Source: Caulobacteraceae bacterium
GTDB lineage: Bacteria; Pseudomonadota; Alphaproteobacteria; Caulobacterales; Caulobacteraceae
NCBI GenBank assembly: GCA_947475875.1
Contig: CANJME010000011.1
Span: 1-64,000 of the forward strand
Direction: 5' to 3'
DNA: 64,000 bases
Shown one piece after another: positions 19,099 to 31,876 of this stretch; within the stretch, counting starts at the first letter, position 1, and each line of letters opens with the position of its first letter. A program made the position numbers and the translations under genes. The notes below the pieces were generated by a model. It was not told where the DNA came from. It worked only from the letters and a program-made list of their open reading frames with translations, and ran no database searches.

Positions 19099-19104
19099 CG
19101 CGCT

Positions 19105-19779
19105 CTAGACCCGAACGAACTCCAGAAAGACCGGGGCGCAGTCGCCGAGTTTCTTGGTCTCGTAGCGGGTGGTCAGGTGACCCTCGGGCGGGCCGGTCGG
19201 ATCGTCGGGCCGGAGTATCTGTCGCTGGAATTCGGGGGAGGCGGTCAGGCGCTCGAGCGTCCAGTCGGCATAGTCCGCCCAGTCGGTGCCATAGCGAAGA
19301 GTTCCGCCGGGCCTCAGCACCCGCGCCAGCTCGGCGAGGAAGTTGGTCTGGATGATGCGCCGCTTGTGGTGGCGCGCCTTGGGCCAAGGATCGGGAAAGA
19401 GGATGAACACCCGCTCAAGCGAGGCGTCCGGCAGGCGGGCGACGAGATCGCGCGCATCGCCCTGCAGCAGGCGGACGTTGGTCAGGGCCTGTTCGTCAAC
19501 GTGGCGCACAGCGCTGGCGACGCCGTTCAGAAAAGGCTCGGCGCCAAGGATCAGAACGTCCGGATGCAGCGCCGCCTGGCCCGCCATATGCTCGCCGCCG
19601 CCAAAGCCGATCTCCAGCCAGACGGCGCGGGCGCCCGGCATCAGAAGGGCGAGGTCGACCGGACCCTCCGGGATCGCGATTCGCGGTAGCAGGCTCTCGA
19701 GCAGGGCTTCCTGCCGGGGCTTGATGGGGCGCGACTTGATGCGGCCGTAGGTGCGTAATGGCCCGTGCGGGGATTGCAT
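19105..19779 (-). CDS. trmB: tRNA (guanine-N7-)-methyltransferase
   Basis: 224 residues. It makes m7G46 in tRNA variable loops using S-adenosylmethionine. It contains the SAM-binding LEIGFGGGEHMAGQA, then VRLLQGDARDLV and the family signature FILFPDPWPKARHHKRR. It is convergent with the aspartic-protease pair and divergent from the metallopeptidase. Confidence 0.95.
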   Translation of the reverse strand: MQSPHGPLRTYGRIKSRPIKPRQEALLESLLPRIAIPEGPVDLALLMPGARAVWLEIGFGGGEHMAGQAALHPDVLILGAEPFLNGVASAVRHVDEQALTNVRLLQGDARDLVARLPDASLERVFILFPDPWPKARHHKRRIIQTNFLAELARVLRPGGTLRYGTDWADYADWTLERLTASPEFQRQILRPDDPTGPPEGHLTTRYETKKLGDCAPVFLEFVRV

Positions 19780-19853
19780 GGGGCCTCATATACAGAGGCC
19801 GCGTCCGATAGCTATTGACCTTGCGGGCCGGGGCTGGCCGGATCGCGCGCGTG

Positions 19854-20615
19854 ATGAGTCTCTTTCGCCCCGCGCCCCGCTTTGCCCACGGCGACCGCTT
19901 CGAGCTTGAAGGCGCCATCGTACGCTTGCGGGTCGATGCGCGGGCGCGGAGGGTTTCATTGCGCATCGACCAGAGGGCCGGCGAGGTGGTCGCGACCGCG
20001 CCCAATGCCCGCAGGCTTGGCGAGGCTGTCGATTTCGCCCGCAGCCGGGCGGTGTGGATCGCCGGCCAGATGGTGCGCCTGCCCGAGCCATCGACCCTTA
20101 TCCCCGGCCAGACCATCGAGGTGCTGGGTCAGCCCTGCCGGCTGGAGGCCGCGCCCGGACGGGGCAAGCTGCTGTGGGCCACGGAAAGCGCGCCGATGCG
20201 CATCCTGGCGCCGGAGGGCGAGCGGTTCACCGCCACGGTGCTGCGCCTGTTGAAAGTCGAGGCCCGGCGGGTGCTGACCGAGCGGACGGCGGCGCATGCG
20301 CAGGCGCTGGGCCAGCCGGAACCGGCCATCATGATCAATGATCCCAAGGGGCGCTGGGGGTCCTGCACGCCGGCCCGCAAGGCCGGGTTTGCCAGCGCGG
20401 CGCGCGTCGGCCGCATCCGCTATAGCTGGCGGCTGATCCTCGCGCCGTTCGAAGTGCTGGACTATGTGGCCGCCCACGAATGCGCCCACCTGATCGAGGC
20501 CAATCACGGGCCGAAGTTCTGGGCCCTGGTCGAGGCGCAAATCCCCAACATGAAACCCCGCCGCAAATGGCTGCGCGATCGCGGCGCGGCCCTGCATGCT
20601 TTCGGGCGGGGCTAG
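19854..20615 (+). CDS. YgjP/DUF45-type zinc metallopeptidase
   Basis: 253 residues from the ATG at 19854. An upstream in-frame TTG would add 13 residues inside the divergent promoter area and is less likely. The C-terminal metal site is AAHECAHLIEANHGPKFW, with His208, Glu209, His212 and the third ligand His218. RWGSC (167-171) is also a family mark. The N-terminal half is the usual beta-rich region. It is cytosolic and of unknown function. Its stop codon interlocks with that of the next gene in a CTAG. Confidence 0.85.
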   Translation: MSLFRPAPRFAHGDRFELEGAIVRLRVDARARRVSLRIDQRAGEVVATAPNARRLGEAVDFARSRAVWIAGQMVRLPEPSTLIPGQTIEVLGQPCRLEAAPGRGKLLWATESAPMRILAPEGERFTATVLRLLKVEARRVLTERTAAHAQALGQPEPAIMINDPKGRWGSCTPARKAGFASAARVGRIRYSWRLILAPFEVLDYVAAHECAHLIEANHGPKFWALVEAQIPNMKPRRKWLRDRGAALHAFGRG

Positions 20616-22702
20616 TACGGAATAACCGTCCCGGTGGTGGGTTGGGGCGCGGGCGCCGCCGGCCGTGGCGCGAGCACCGGCGCGGCCGGGGTAGGAGTCG
20701 GCTGGACGGGCGCCGGCTGTGCGGGGGGCGCGGCGACGGGGGCCTGAGGCTCCGGCGGGCGGCCGATACCGGTGATATTGCCGATCAGATTGCCGATGGC
20801 GTCGAGCGGGCCTTCACGCTTGGGGCCCGGAGCCGGGCCGCCGGGGATTTCCGCCACCGCCAGGCGCGGCAGGGCCTGGGACATGAACATCTTCCAGGCG
20901 GGCACCGAATAGGTCGCGCCCTGGACGTTGCGCATCGGGGTATTGTCGTCGCGCCCGACCCAGATGGTGGCGACAAAACCCCCGGTGTAGCCGGTGAACC
21001 AGGCGTCGCGGGAATCGGTGGTGGTTCCGGTCTTGCCGGCCAGATCGTAGCCCGGGACCTTCGCGGCGGCGCCGGTGCCGGAACTGACCACCTCACGCAG
21101 CATCAGGTTCATGTACTGCAGGGCCGGATAGTCGATCACCTGCCGGTGATCGGCCGGATGCTGGGCGGCGTCGTAGAGCACTGTGCCCTGGACCGTGCTG
21201 ATCTTCTCGATCCCGTAGGGACGCACCGAATAGCCGCCGTTGTCGAAGGCGGTGTAGGCGGCCGCCATCTGCAGTGGGGTGACCGAAACCGTGCCCAGGG
21301 CCATGGAGGGATTGAGGTCAATGTGACTGGTGACGCCAAGGCGCGTCGCAGTGGCGGCCACATTGGGGCGGCCGATCTCATCGGCCAGCTTGGCGGCGAC
21401 GGAATTGACCGAGTGGGCGAGCGCGTTCTGCAAGGTGAGGGAGCAGTTGCAGTAGGTCCCCTCGAAGTTCTTCGGCGTCCAGTTATCGAAGGTGTAGGCT
21501 TGGTCGACGATGGATTGGTAGGGTGTGAAGCCCTGCTCCATGGCGGTCAGATAGACGAAGGGCTTGAAGGACGAGCCCATCTGCCGGCTGGCCAGGGAGG
21601 CGCGATCGTACTGGCTGTCGACATAGGAAACCCCGCCGACATAGGCGCGGATGCGCCCCTCCCCGTCGAGCGCCACAAGGGCGCCCTGCTCGACCCCTCT
21701 TTGCTTGCCGTTCGTCACCGCCCAGCGCACGGCGTTTTCTCCGGCCATCTGGATGGGCAGGTCGAGCGTGGTCTGGACGATCAGGTTCTGGACGGGCTTG
21801 CCGACCAGTTGTTCGACCTGGGCGTCGATCCAGTCGACGAAGTACTGGGCGTTCTGGCCGGCCAGGGTGGGCGAGACCTGGACGTGCTGGGCCTTGGCGG
21901 CGTCGCGCTGGGCGGGTGTGATCTTGTGCGAAGCGACCATGGCGTCGAGCACAACGCCTGCGCGGCGGCCGGCCCGCTCCTTGTTGGCGATGGGGCTGTA
22001 GCGCGAGGGGCCCTTCAGCATGCCGGCCAGAAGCGCGGCCTGGCCGAGCGTCAGCCGGTCAGCCGAGGTGTTGAAATAGCGCTGCGAGGCGGCCTCGATG
22101 CCATAAGCGCCGGAGCCAAAATCCATGCGGTTCAGATAGAGGGCGAGGATCTGCTTCTTGGAATATTTTGCCTCCAGAACCATGGCCAGTTCCAGCTCGC
22201 GAATCTTGCGCAGATAGTTCTGGTCCTTGTTGAGGAAGAGATTGCGCGCCAGCTGCTGGGTGATGGTCGATCCCCCCCGCAGCGGCATGCCCTTGCCGGA
22301 ATGGCCGAGGTTATAAAGCTGCGAGCGGATGATGCCCCAGGGGTTGAAGCCGAAGTGGTGGTAGAACTGCTGGTCCTCGATGGCCACGAAGGCGTCGGGC
22401 ACATATTTCGGCAGCTTGTCGATATCGACCGGCGGGGCGTATCGGGAACCTCGCACCGCCAGCTGGATTCCGGACCGGTCGAGATAGGACACCGTCGGCT
22501 GGGCGGTCGTGGAATAGAGCCTGGAGGTGTCCGGCAGGCCGATGGCCAGCACGAACATCAGGGTGACTACAAAGATCATGCCCCAGATGGCGGTGACCGA
22601 GAGCCAGTAGAGGATACGCTGCAGCGGGGTGCGCACGCGCGCAGACCCGCCGGGCGGTCTGCCGGCGGGAGATCTGCCCCCCTGTCTTGCGTCTGACGCC
22701 AT
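20612..22702 (-). CDS. Class A penicillin-binding protein (transglycosylase/transpeptidase)
   Basis: 696 residues from ATG 22702. A short Arg/Gly-rich cytoplasmic tail is followed by a transmembrane anchor (about 34-56). The GT51 transglycosylase domain has the catalytic Glu in AIEDQQFYHHFGF (Glu109) and GGSTITQQLARN. The transpeptidase has the SxxK serine 377 (GSSFKPF), SVN (431-433) and a later KTGTT. The C-terminus is Pro-rich with TPTPAAP repeats. It polymerises and cross-links peptidoglycan in the periplasm. PBP1a-like, but which paralogue is unclear. Confidence 0.92.
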   Translation of the reverse strand: MASDARQGGRSPAGRPPGGSARVRTPLQRILYWLSVTAIWGMIFVVTLMFVLAIGLPDTSRLYSTTAQPTVSYLDRSGIQLAVRGSRYAPPVDIDKLPKYVPDAFVAIEDQQFYHHFGFNPWGIIRSQLYNLGHSGKGMPLRGGSTITQQLARNLFLNKDQNYLRKIRELELAMVLEAKYSKKQILALYLNRMDFGSGAYGIEAASQRYFNTSADRLTLGQAALLAGMLKGPSRYSPIANKERAGRRAGVVLDAMVASHKITPAQRDAAKAQHVQVSPTLAGQNAQYFVDWIDAQVEQLVGKPVQNLIVQTTLDLPIQMAGENAVRWAVTNGKQRGVEQGALVALDGEGRIRAYVGGVSYVDSQYDRASLASRQMGSSFKPFVYLTAMEQGFTPYQSIVDQAYTFDNWTPKNFEGTYCNCSLTLQNALAHSVNSVAAKLADEIGRPNVAATATRLGVTSHIDLNPSMALGTVSVTPLQMAAAYTAFDNGGYSVRPYGIEKISTVQGTVLYDAAQHPADHRQVIDYPALQYMNLMLREVVSSGTGAAAKVPGYDLAGKTGTTTDSRDAWFTGYTGGFVATIWVGRDDNTPMRNVQGATYSVPAWKMFMSQALPRLAVAEIPGGPAPGPKREGPLDAIGNLIGNITGIGRPPEPQAPVAAPPAQPAPVQPTPTPAAPVLAPRPAAPAPQPTTGTVIPY

Positions 22703-22890
22703 AGATTTCCACTGACCCGGCAAGGCTTACCGCCGCATTAAACCTGTCGGCCCGGAAAGCGGCGGGATGACGGCGGCAAACCGAAGTTTACGGACACTGA
22801 CTCGCTCGAATCCGTACTCTAAACCCGCCAAATGGAATTTAGATCAACGATTCGCGCAATCCCGGCGCCCACCGCGAAAATCGCCCTGCC

Positions 22891-24717
22891 ATGAGCACTC
22901 TGTACGAGGCGCGCGAGGTGCTGCGGCGCGTGTTCGGGCACGCCGAGTTTCGCGGCATGCAGGCTGAGGTCGTGGCCGAAGTGCTGGGCGGACGCTCGGC
23001 CATGGCAGTGTTGCCCACCGGCGGCGGCAAGAGCCTCTGCTACCAGATCCCCTCGATCGTGCGGCCGGGCCTGGGCCTGGTGATTTCACCGTTGATCGCC
23101 CTGATGAGCGATCAGGTGGCGGCCCTGCAGCAGTCGGGCGTGGCGGCCGAGCGGCTGGATTCCACCGCCGCGCCCTGGGAGCGGGACGAAATCCTGGCCC
23201 GCCTGGCGGGCGGCGAGCTCGACATGCTCTACCTTTCGCCCGAAGGCCTGATGCAGCCAGCCATGCTGGCGCGGCTCGCCAAGATGAAGTTGGCGCTGAT
23301 CGCCATCGACGAGGCCCACTGCGTCAGCCAGTGGGGCCATGACTTCCGGCCCGACTATCGGACGCTCGGGCGTCTGGCCGAGCTCTTCCCGGGCGTTCCC
23401 GTTCTGGCGGTGACCGCCACCGCGGACGCCCGCACGCGGGCCGATATCCGCCAGGAACTGCGGCTAGCCGAGGCGGCTGAGTTCGTCGACAGTTTCGCCC
23501 GGCCCGAGCTGCAGCTTGCCGCCGAGCGCAAGACGGGACGTGGCCGGGCGCGGGTCATCCAGCTGGTCAAGGCGCGGGCCGAGACGTCCGGCATTGTCTA
23601 CACCGGCTCACGCGAGGGGGCCGACGATCTCGCCCAGGCTCTGCGGGATGAAGGGATTCCGGCCCTCAGCTATCACGCCGGGCTCGACAAGGGCGTGCGG
23701 GCTGAGCGGCTGGAGAAGTTCCTGGAAGCCGACGCCGCCGTCATGGTGGCGACCATCGCCTTTGGCATGGGCATCGACAAACCGGACGTGCGTTTTGTCA
23801 TCCACGCTGATCCGCCGGCCGCCATCGAGGCCTACTGGCAGGAGATCGGCCGGGCCGGGCGGGACGGGCAGCCGGCCGATGGCATCACGCTCTATTCCTC
23901 GGCGGACCTGGCCTGGGCGCTGCGGCGCATCGAAAGCCGCGAGATGGGCCCCGAGGTCAAGCAGGTGCAGGTGCGCAAGGCCCGGCAGCTCTACGCCATG
24001 CTGGATGGCAATGTCTGCCGAGCCGCCTCGGTACGGCGCTATTTCGGCGAAACGAAAGTAGAGGCGTGCGGAGTCTGCGATATCTGCATCAGCCCGCCGC
24101 AGAGCGTGGACGCCACAGAGGCGGCGCAGAAAGCGCTGGCGGCCGTGCACCGGCTGGGCGGGCGGCTGGGCCGGGCGCGGATCATCGATCACCTGATGGG
24201 CAAGACCAAGGAACCGTCGGATCGCGAAATCACGCTCTCCACCTGGGGCATCGGCGCCGATTTCAGCCCCAAGGGCTGGCGCGACCTGATCGACGGGCTG
24301 TTGCTGGAGGGACTCTTGCTCGAGGACCCCAACGACGGACGCCCGGTCATCGGCCTCGGCGACGCCGATGGCGTGCGCGCGGTCTATCGCGGCGAGCGGC
24401 GCATCAGCTTGCGCGAACATCTCGAGGCGCACGATGGCTCGACCCGGTCCGGGCGGCCGAAGAAACGCACCCGAGAGGCGATGGCGGCTTTATCCGGCGA
24501 GGCCGCAGCCCTGTTCGAAGCCCTGCGCGCATGGCGCAAGGGCGAGGCGCATGAGCAATCGGTGCCGCCCTACGTCATCTTCCACGACAAGACGCTGGCG
24601 GAGATCGCGATGTTGCGGCCGGCCGACCTGGCCACCCTGGCGCTGGCCGGAGGCGTCGGAACCGGCAAACTTGAACGGTATGGCCAGGCCGTACTGAAGG
24701 TGGTGCGGGAAATTTAG
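22891..24717 (+). CDS. recQ: ATP-dependent DNA helicase RecQ
   Basis: 608 residues, 3'-5' helicase for repair and recombination. Motif I is TGGGKS (43-48), motif II is DEAH (DEAHCVSQWGHDFRPDY), motif VI is IGRAGRDG. The RecQ-C zinc site is ACGVCDICISPP together with an upstream Cys, and an HRDC domain lies at the C-terminus (about 520-608). Length is normal. It diverges from the penicillin-binding protein, and an intrinsic terminator follows at once. Confidence 0.95.
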   Translation: MSTLYEAREVLRRVFGHAEFRGMQAEVVAEVLGGRSAMAVLPTGGGKSLCYQIPSIVRPGLGLVISPLIALMSDQVAALQQSGVAAERLDSTAAPWERDEILARLAGGELDMLYLSPEGLMQPAMLARLAKMKLALIAIDEAHCVSQWGHDFRPDYRTLGRLAELFPGVPVLAVTATADARTRADIRQELRLAEAAEFVDSFARPELQLAAERKTGRGRARVIQLVKARAETSGIVYTGSREGADDLAQALRDEGIPALSYHAGLDKGVRAERLEKFLEADAAVMVATIAFGMGIDKPDVRFVIHADPPAAIEAYWQEIGRAGRDGQPADGITLYSSADLAWALRRIESREMGPEVKQVQVRKARQLYAMLDGNVCRAASVRRYFGETKVEACGVCDICISPPQSVDATEAAQKALAAVHRLGGRLGRARIIDHLMGKTKEPSDREITLSTWGIGADFSPKGWRDLIDGLLLEGLLLEDPNDGRPVIGLGDADGVRAVYRGERRISLREHLEAHDGSTRSGRPKKRTREAMAALSGEAAALFEALRAWRKGEAHEQSVPPYVIFHDKTLAEIAMLRPADLATLALAGGVGTGKLERYGQAVLKVVREI

Positions 24718-24723
24718 GCCCTA

Positions 24724-24752
24724 CCTCCACCGTTTCACGGGGGAGGCGTTTT
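24724..24752 (+). terminator. Intrinsic terminator of recQ
   Basis: Stem CCTCCaCCG/CGGgGGAGG with one mismatch and a TTTCA loop, followed by CGTTTTG. It fills the 36-bp gap to the convergent ATPase gene. Confidence 0.75.
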
Positions 24753-24753
24753 G

Positions 24754-26310
24754 TTACCGCATCAAACTTCCCAATAGCCCGCGCACCAGCTGGCGGGTGA
24801 TCTGGGTGCCAGCGGTTCTGGCCATGGATTTCATGGTGGCCTCCATCACGGTTTCGCGGTTGGAGCGGCGCGGAGCGCGGGCGGCCTCCAGGCGGGCCTG
24901 GGCGCGGGCCTCGCGTTCCGCCTCAGCCTGTGCCCTGGCGGCTTCTTTCTGGGCCAGCGCATCGGCCTTGGCCTGATCGGCGGCGGCTTGAGCTGCGGCG
25001 GACGCGGCGGCATTGGCTTCGGCCCTACCGTTGAGCAACTCATAAGCGCTCTCGCGATTGACGGCCGTACCGTAGGATCCGAGCACCGGGCTTTGCGCCA
25101 GGATACCGGCGCGTTCATCCGGCGTCATCGCGCCCATGCGCCCGGACGGCGGGCGGATCTTGGTCTTGGCGACCATGGTCGGTGCGCCCTTTTCGTCCAG
25201 GGTGGAAACCAGCGCCTCGCCGACGCCAAGGTTCTGGATCGCCTGGGCGGTATCGAACGCCGGGTTGGCCCGGAATGAGCGCGAGGCAATCTGCAGGGCC
25301 TGCTGCTCATTGGGCGTATAGGCGCGCAAGGCATGCTGGATACGGGTGCCGAGCTGGGCCAGCACGGTCTCGGGAATGTCCGCCGGGCTTTGGGTGATGA
25401 ACCAGATGGAGACGCCTTTGGAGCGGATCAGGCGCACGACCTGTTCGATCTTTTGCAAGAGGGACTTGGGCGCGTCGGTAAAAAGCAGGTGCGCCTCGTC
25501 GAAGAAGAACACCATCCGCGGCTTGGGCTGGTCGCCGACCTCAGGCAGGGCTTCAAACAGTTCGGATAGCAGCCAGAGCAGGAAGGTCGCATAGACCTGG
25601 GGCGAATTGATCAGCTTGTCGGCGGCCAGCACATTGACATAGCCGCGCCCGTCGAGGCCCACGCGCATCAGGTCTTCGAGCCGCAACGCCGGCTCACCGA
25701 ACAGGTGCGCCCCGCCCTGGGTGCGCAAGGAAAGCAGTCCGCGCTGCACAGCGCCGACCGTGGCAGGCGCGACGTTGCCGTACTTGAGGCCGATCTCTTT
25801 GGCGTTCTGGCCGACGTTGATCAGCATAGCCTGCAGATCGTCGAGATCGAGCAGCAGCAGTTTCTGATCGTCGGCGACCTGGAAGGCGATATCCATCAGC
25901 CCGGCCTGGGCGTCTTCCAGTTCAAGCAGCCGCGAAAGCAGCGTCGGGCCCATCTCGCTGACCGTGGTGCGGACCGGGCAACCCTTTTCGCCGAACAGGT
26001 CCCAGAAGATCGTAGGAGAGGCCTTGCCTTGCCAGTCGATGCCCATCGACTGGGCTCTTGCCAGAAGCTTGTCGTTCGGCGTTCCGACCATGCCGATGCC
26101 GGACAGGTCGCCCTTCACGTCGGCGGCGAAGACGGGAACCCCGGCGGCGGAGAACCCTTCGGCCAGACCCTGCAAGGTGATGGTCTTGCCGGTGCCCGTG
26201 GCGCCGGTGATCAACCCATGGCGGTTGGCGCGGTCGAGGCGGATGGATTGCGGTCCGTCCCGTTCGCCGGACTCAAGTCCCAGTCCTACGAGAAGTTCGC
26301 CGTCGGCCAT
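24754..26310 (-). CDS. HerA/DUF853-type ATPase (YjgR-like)
   Basis: 518 residues. Walker A GATGTGKT (36-43), Walker B in [12 protein letters not shown] (about 268-280), an arginine-finger-like region [11 protein letters not shown], and a Lys/Ala/Glu coiled-coil segment (about 425-480) before the C-terminal basic end. It belongs to the HerA-FtsK superfamily DUF853 group. Members are common and function is unknown, although HerA relatives pump DNA. No nuclease partner is adjacent. Confidence 0.88.
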   Translation of the reverse strand: MADGELLVGLGLESGERDGPQSIRLDRANRHGLITGATGTGKTITLQGLAEGFSAAGVPVFAADVKGDLSGIGMVGTPNDKLLARAQSMGIDWQGKASPTIFWDLFGEKGCPVRTTVSEMGPTLLSRLLELEDAQAGLMDIAFQVADDQKLLLLDLDDLQAMLINVGQNAKEIGLKYGNVAPATVGAVQRGLLSLRTQGGAHLFGEPALRLEDLMRVGLDGRGYVNVLAADKLINSPQVYATFLLWLLSELFEALPEVGDQPKPRMVFFFDEAHLLFTDAPKSLLQKIEQVVRLIRSKGVSIWFITQSPADIPETVLAQLGTRIQHALRAYTPNEQQALQIASRSFRANPAFDTAQAIQNLGVGEALVSTLDEKGAPTMVAKTKIRPPSGRMGAMTPDERAGILAQSPVLGSYGTAVNRESAYELLNGRAEANAAASAAAQAAADQAKADALAQKEAARAQAEAEREARAQARLEAARAPRRSNRETVMEATMKSMARTAGTQITRQLVRGLLGSLMR

Positions 26311-26371
26311 ACCTGTCTCCTGTTCACCTGAAGACCCTTATAGCCCCGGGCGCGCCTTGGCCAAGACCGGG

Positions 26372-28813
<2,442 letters not shown>

Positions 28814-29926
28814 TCAGTCTTCCAGCGGGGTCAGATGGCCCTCTTCGACGCGAACGCCGAGAGCCCTGCCCCTTAAATCCTCAAACAGCGACTGGTCGGT
28901 TCCCGTCAGGAAGGCCTGCAGGCCCAGCGCCTCGATTTCATCGAACAATGCCGCCCGCCGGGACTGGTCCAGATGGGCGGCGACTTCATCCAGCAAGAGT
29001 ACAGGATTCGGGTCGGAATTGACACGAGAAAGTCGCGAGGCCTGCGCCAAAACGAGATTTAGAATCAAGGCCTTCTGCTCGCCGGTGGAACATTCGGCGG
29101 CGGGGCGGTCGCGGCCTGCGTGAACCACCTCCAGATCACCGCGATGAGGGCCGCAAAGCGCCCGCCCGGCGGCCGTGTCGCGCGCCCTGGACCCGGCCAG
29201 AATTTGAGCCAGTTCAGCCGGCTCAGCGGCCGCGCCGAAGTCGCCGCCCAGCGAAAGACCGGCCAGCGGAAAGGGCCGGTCAATGCGGCTGTCGATCTCG
29301 CTCTGCAGGGCTTCGAGGGTTCGGATGCGCGCTTCGCTCATCATTGAGCCCGCCTCGCCCATCTGCAGCTCCAGCGCGTCCAGCCACAGCGGGTCAGGCT
29401 CCTCGCCCCCCAGCACGGCGTTGCGCTCGCGCATGGCCTTGTCATAGGCCGCCACGGCGCGGGCGTGAGCGGGCTCGGCGGCGAACACCAGCCGGTCGAA
29501 GAACCGCCGCCGGTCGGACGCGGCTTCAAGAAACAGCCGATCCTCGCGCGGCGTCAGCCAGACTAGGCGAACCAGGTCGAGCAGTCGGCCCGGCGCCACC
29601 GTCTCGCCCTCGATATGCACCGCCCGGCGCGGCGAATTGGGGGTCTCCAGGCCGGTGCCGACCTGGGTCTCGCCCTCATCACCAGAAATGATCGCCGAGA
29701 TCGCCCAGGCCCGGCCCTGCACCTCGCCCGGCAGCCGCCGCCCCACCTCGCTGGCCTGCACCCCGCGCAAGCCGCGGCCAGGCATCAGGAAGCTGATCGC
29801 CTCAAGCAGGTTGGTCTTGCCCGCGCCATTCGAGCCGAACAGATAGACAGGGCCCGGGCCGAGGCTCAGCTGCGCGCGCCCATAGGAGCGAAAGTCGGTC
29901 AGGACCAGACGAGTCAGAAACGTCAT
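28814..29926 (-). CDS. recF: DNA replication and repair protein RecF
   Basis: 370 residues, an SMC-like ATPase that loads RecA at gaps. Walker [15 protein letters not shown] sits near residue 30. The signature and Walker B are [10 protein letters not shown] and [13 protein letters not shown]. It forms the recF-gyrB pair, as near many replication origins. The dnaN gene is next upstream but is separated by an oppositely oriented methyltransferase. Confidence 0.96.
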   Translation of the reverse strand: MTFLTRLVLTDFRSYGRAQLSLGPGPVYLFGSNGAGKTNLLEAISFLMPGRGLRGVQASEVGRRLPGEVQGRAWAISAIISGDEGETQVGTGLETPNSPRRAVHIEGETVAPGRLLDLVRLVWLTPREDRLFLEAASDRRRFFDRLVFAAEPAHARAVAAYDKAMRERNAVLGGEEPDPLWLDALELQMGEAGSMMSEARIRTLEALQSEIDSRIDRPFPLAGLSLGGDFGAAAEPAELAQILAGSRARDTAAGRALCGPHRGDLEVVHAGRDRPAAECSTGEQKALILNLVLAQASRLSRVNSDPNPVLLLDEVAAHLDQSRRAALFDEIEALGLQAFLTGTDQSLFEDLRGRALGVRVEEGHLTPLED

Positions 29927-30022
29927 TGGCTTTGGAATAACCCCATCCGGCTGGAGGACCTAGGGATCGGCCGGCGCATTCAGGCTTGTCACATCGTCGC
30001 TTTTTGGTTCAAGCATCCGCCG

Positions 30023-30676
30023 ATGATTGAATTCTCGCGCACCAGGCTTTCGCTTCGTCGCTCGCCGCTTAGCTATGACAAGGTGCGCAAGGCCCTTGGG
30101 CCTTTCGCCCGGCGTTGGCCGACCCGCGGCCGTAAGGCGGCCGGTGCTTATCTAAACGTCGGCTGCGGCCGAAATCTGCACCCCGACTTCTTCAATATCG
30201 ATTTCCGTTTTTATGAAGGCATCGACATGGCGCACGACCTGCGCAAGCCCTTGCCGATCGCTTCGGGCGTCGCGCGTGGCGTTTTTACCGAGCATTGCCT
30301 TGAGCATCTCGATTTCGACGATGTCAGGCGCGTGCTGTCTGAGTTCCATCGCGTCATGCGGCCCGGCGCCGTCCTGCGAATTTCGGTGCCTGATATTGAA
30401 GCCTATGTGCGCAGCTATGCCGCCGGGGATCCGATGCCCTATGGCGAGGAGGACGCGATTGATATCGGCTACACGCCGGCCATGAGCGTGAACCGCATTT
30501 TCTACGGCTCGGGTCACCGTTTCATCTATGACTTCGAGACTCTGGCGCTGATGCTGGGCGCCCAGGGCTTTCGGGATATCGCCCATGTTGCGTTCGGCAA
30601 GGGTCGGGACCCCGTTCTCTTGATCGATCAGGAAACCCGGCGCGCCGAGACCCTTTATGTGGAGGCTGTCCGCTAG
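30023..30676 (+). CDS. Class I SAM-dependent methyltransferase (predicted)
   Basis: 217 residues from ATG 30023; no clear ribosome-binding site is visible, so the start is tentative. Motif I is LNVGCGRNLHPDFFNIDF, an acidic post-I region follows, and HCLEHLDFDD then FHRVMRPGAVLRISVPD match methyltransferase motifs of the type found near glycan or polyketide genes. Substrate unknown. It reads opposite to dnaN and recF and its stop interlocks with that of dnaN. Confidence 0.8.
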   Translation: MIEFSRTRLSLRRSPLSYDKVRKALGPFARRWPTRGRKAAGAYLNVGCGRNLHPDFFNIDFRFYEGIDMAHDLRKPLPIASGVARGVFTEHCLEHLDFDDVRRVLSEFHRVMRPGAVLRISVPDIEAYVRSYAAGDPMPYGEEDAIDIGYTPAMSVNRIFYGSGHRFIYDFETLALMLGAQGFRDIAHVAFGKGRDPVLLIDQETRRAETLYVEAVR

Positions 30677-31791
30677 ACCCTGAGCGGCATCAGCACATAC
30701 TGAACCCCGCCGTCCTCGGGATCGATGACCAGCGTCGGGCTGGCCGGATCGGCGAAGCGGAACTCGGCCTCGGCCCCGTGGATCTGGCCGGCGACGTCGA
30801 GCAGATAGCGGGCGTTGAAGCCGATTTCGAAGGGCTCGCCGTCGTAGTCGATCTCCAGTTCCTCGACGCCCTGGCCGGCTTCCATGTTGCGCACGGTCAG
30901 CACCATCTTGCCGGGCTCGACCGCCATTTTCACCGAGCGGGACTTTTCAGCCGAGATGGTGGCTACGCGGTCCACCGCGGCGGCGAACAACGCATTATCG
31001 ACGCGCAGGATCTTGCGATTGTCGCGCGGAATGACTCTCACATAGTCGGGGAACGAGCCGTCGATGACTTTCGACGTCAGGGCCGCCAGGCCAAACTGGA
31101 ACTTCACCTTCTGGGCGCTGACCTGCATTTCGATGGTCTCGCCAGCGTCTTCCAGCAGGCGGCGCACTTCCTGGATGGTTTTCCGGGGAATGATCACGCC
31201 GGGGGATCCGGCCGCGCCCTCGGGGGCGGGCATTTCGGCCAGCGCCAGGCGGTGGCCGTCGGTGGCGACGGCGCGCAGCCGCGTCTCGCCATCCTCGACG
31301 ACGACGTGGAGATAGAGGCCGTTGAGGTAGTAGCGCGTCTCCTCGGTGGAGATGGCAAAGCGCGTCTTGTCGATCAGACGGATGAGGTCGGCGGCGTCGA
31401 TGGTGATCCGCGAGCCCAGGCCATCGGCAGACATGATCGGAAAATCGCCGGCCGGCAGAACCGGCAGGTTGAAACGCGAGCGGCCGGCCTGGACGGTCAG
31501 GCGCGGATCCTCGCCCGTGTAGGTCAGCGCCACATCGGCGCCTTCCGGCAGCTTGCGGACAATCTCATAGAGGGTGTGGGCCGGCGCGGTGATCTGGCCT
31601 GTGCCTTCGACATTGGCCGGAGTCTCGTCGACGATTTCCATGTCGAGATCGGTGGCCGAAAAGCCCACCAGTTCGCGCTCGGCCGACAGCAGCACGTTGG
31701 AGAGGATCGGGACGGTGTTTCGCCGTTCGACCACGCTCTGCACATGTCCCAGCGCCTTCAACAGCGCCGCGCGCTCGATGGTCAGCTTCAT
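30673..31791 (-). CDS. dnaN: DNA polymerase III beta sliding clamp
   Basis: 372 residues, the processivity clamp. It starts MKLTIERAALLKALGHVQSVVERRNTVPILSNVLL and has the three-domain repeat, ending YVLMPLRV. It lies 77 bp downstream of dnaA, and two DnaA-box-like sites lie in or beside that gap. Confidence 0.97.
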   Translation of the reverse strand: MKLTIERAALLKALGHVQSVVERRNTVPILSNVLLSAERELVGFSATDLDMEIVDETPANVEGTGQITAPAHTLYEIVRKLPEGADVALTYTGEDPRLTVQAGRSRFNLPVLPAGDFPIMSADGLGSRITIDAADLIRLIDKTRFAISTEETRYYLNGLYLHVVVEDGETRLRAVATDGHRLALAEMPAPEGAAGSPGVIIPRKTIQEVRRLLEDAGETIEMQVSAQKVKFQFGLAALTSKVIDGSFPDYVRVIPRDNRKILRVDNALFAAAVDRVATISAEKSRSVKMAVEPGKMVLTVRNMEAGQGVEELEIDYDGEPFEIGFNARYLLDVAGQIHGAEAEFRFADPASPTLVIDPEDGGVQYVLMPLRV

Positions 31792-31827
31792 AAAGTCCGT
31801 CCGGTCTCGCTTATTGGGGCGGTGAGC

Positions 31828-31876
31828 TTATCCAAATCCACCGTCGAAGGAAGCCCCGCGCGGGCCTTTATCCACG
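31828..31876. promoter_or_regulatory. Two DnaA-box-like sites at the dnaA-dnaN junction
   Basis: TTATCCAAA at 31828-31836 and TTATCCACG at 31868-31876 (8 of 9 to the TTATCCACA consensus), same orientation, 40 bp apart. The second includes the dnaA stop codon. They could let DnaA affect dnaN transcription. Confidence 0.5.
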
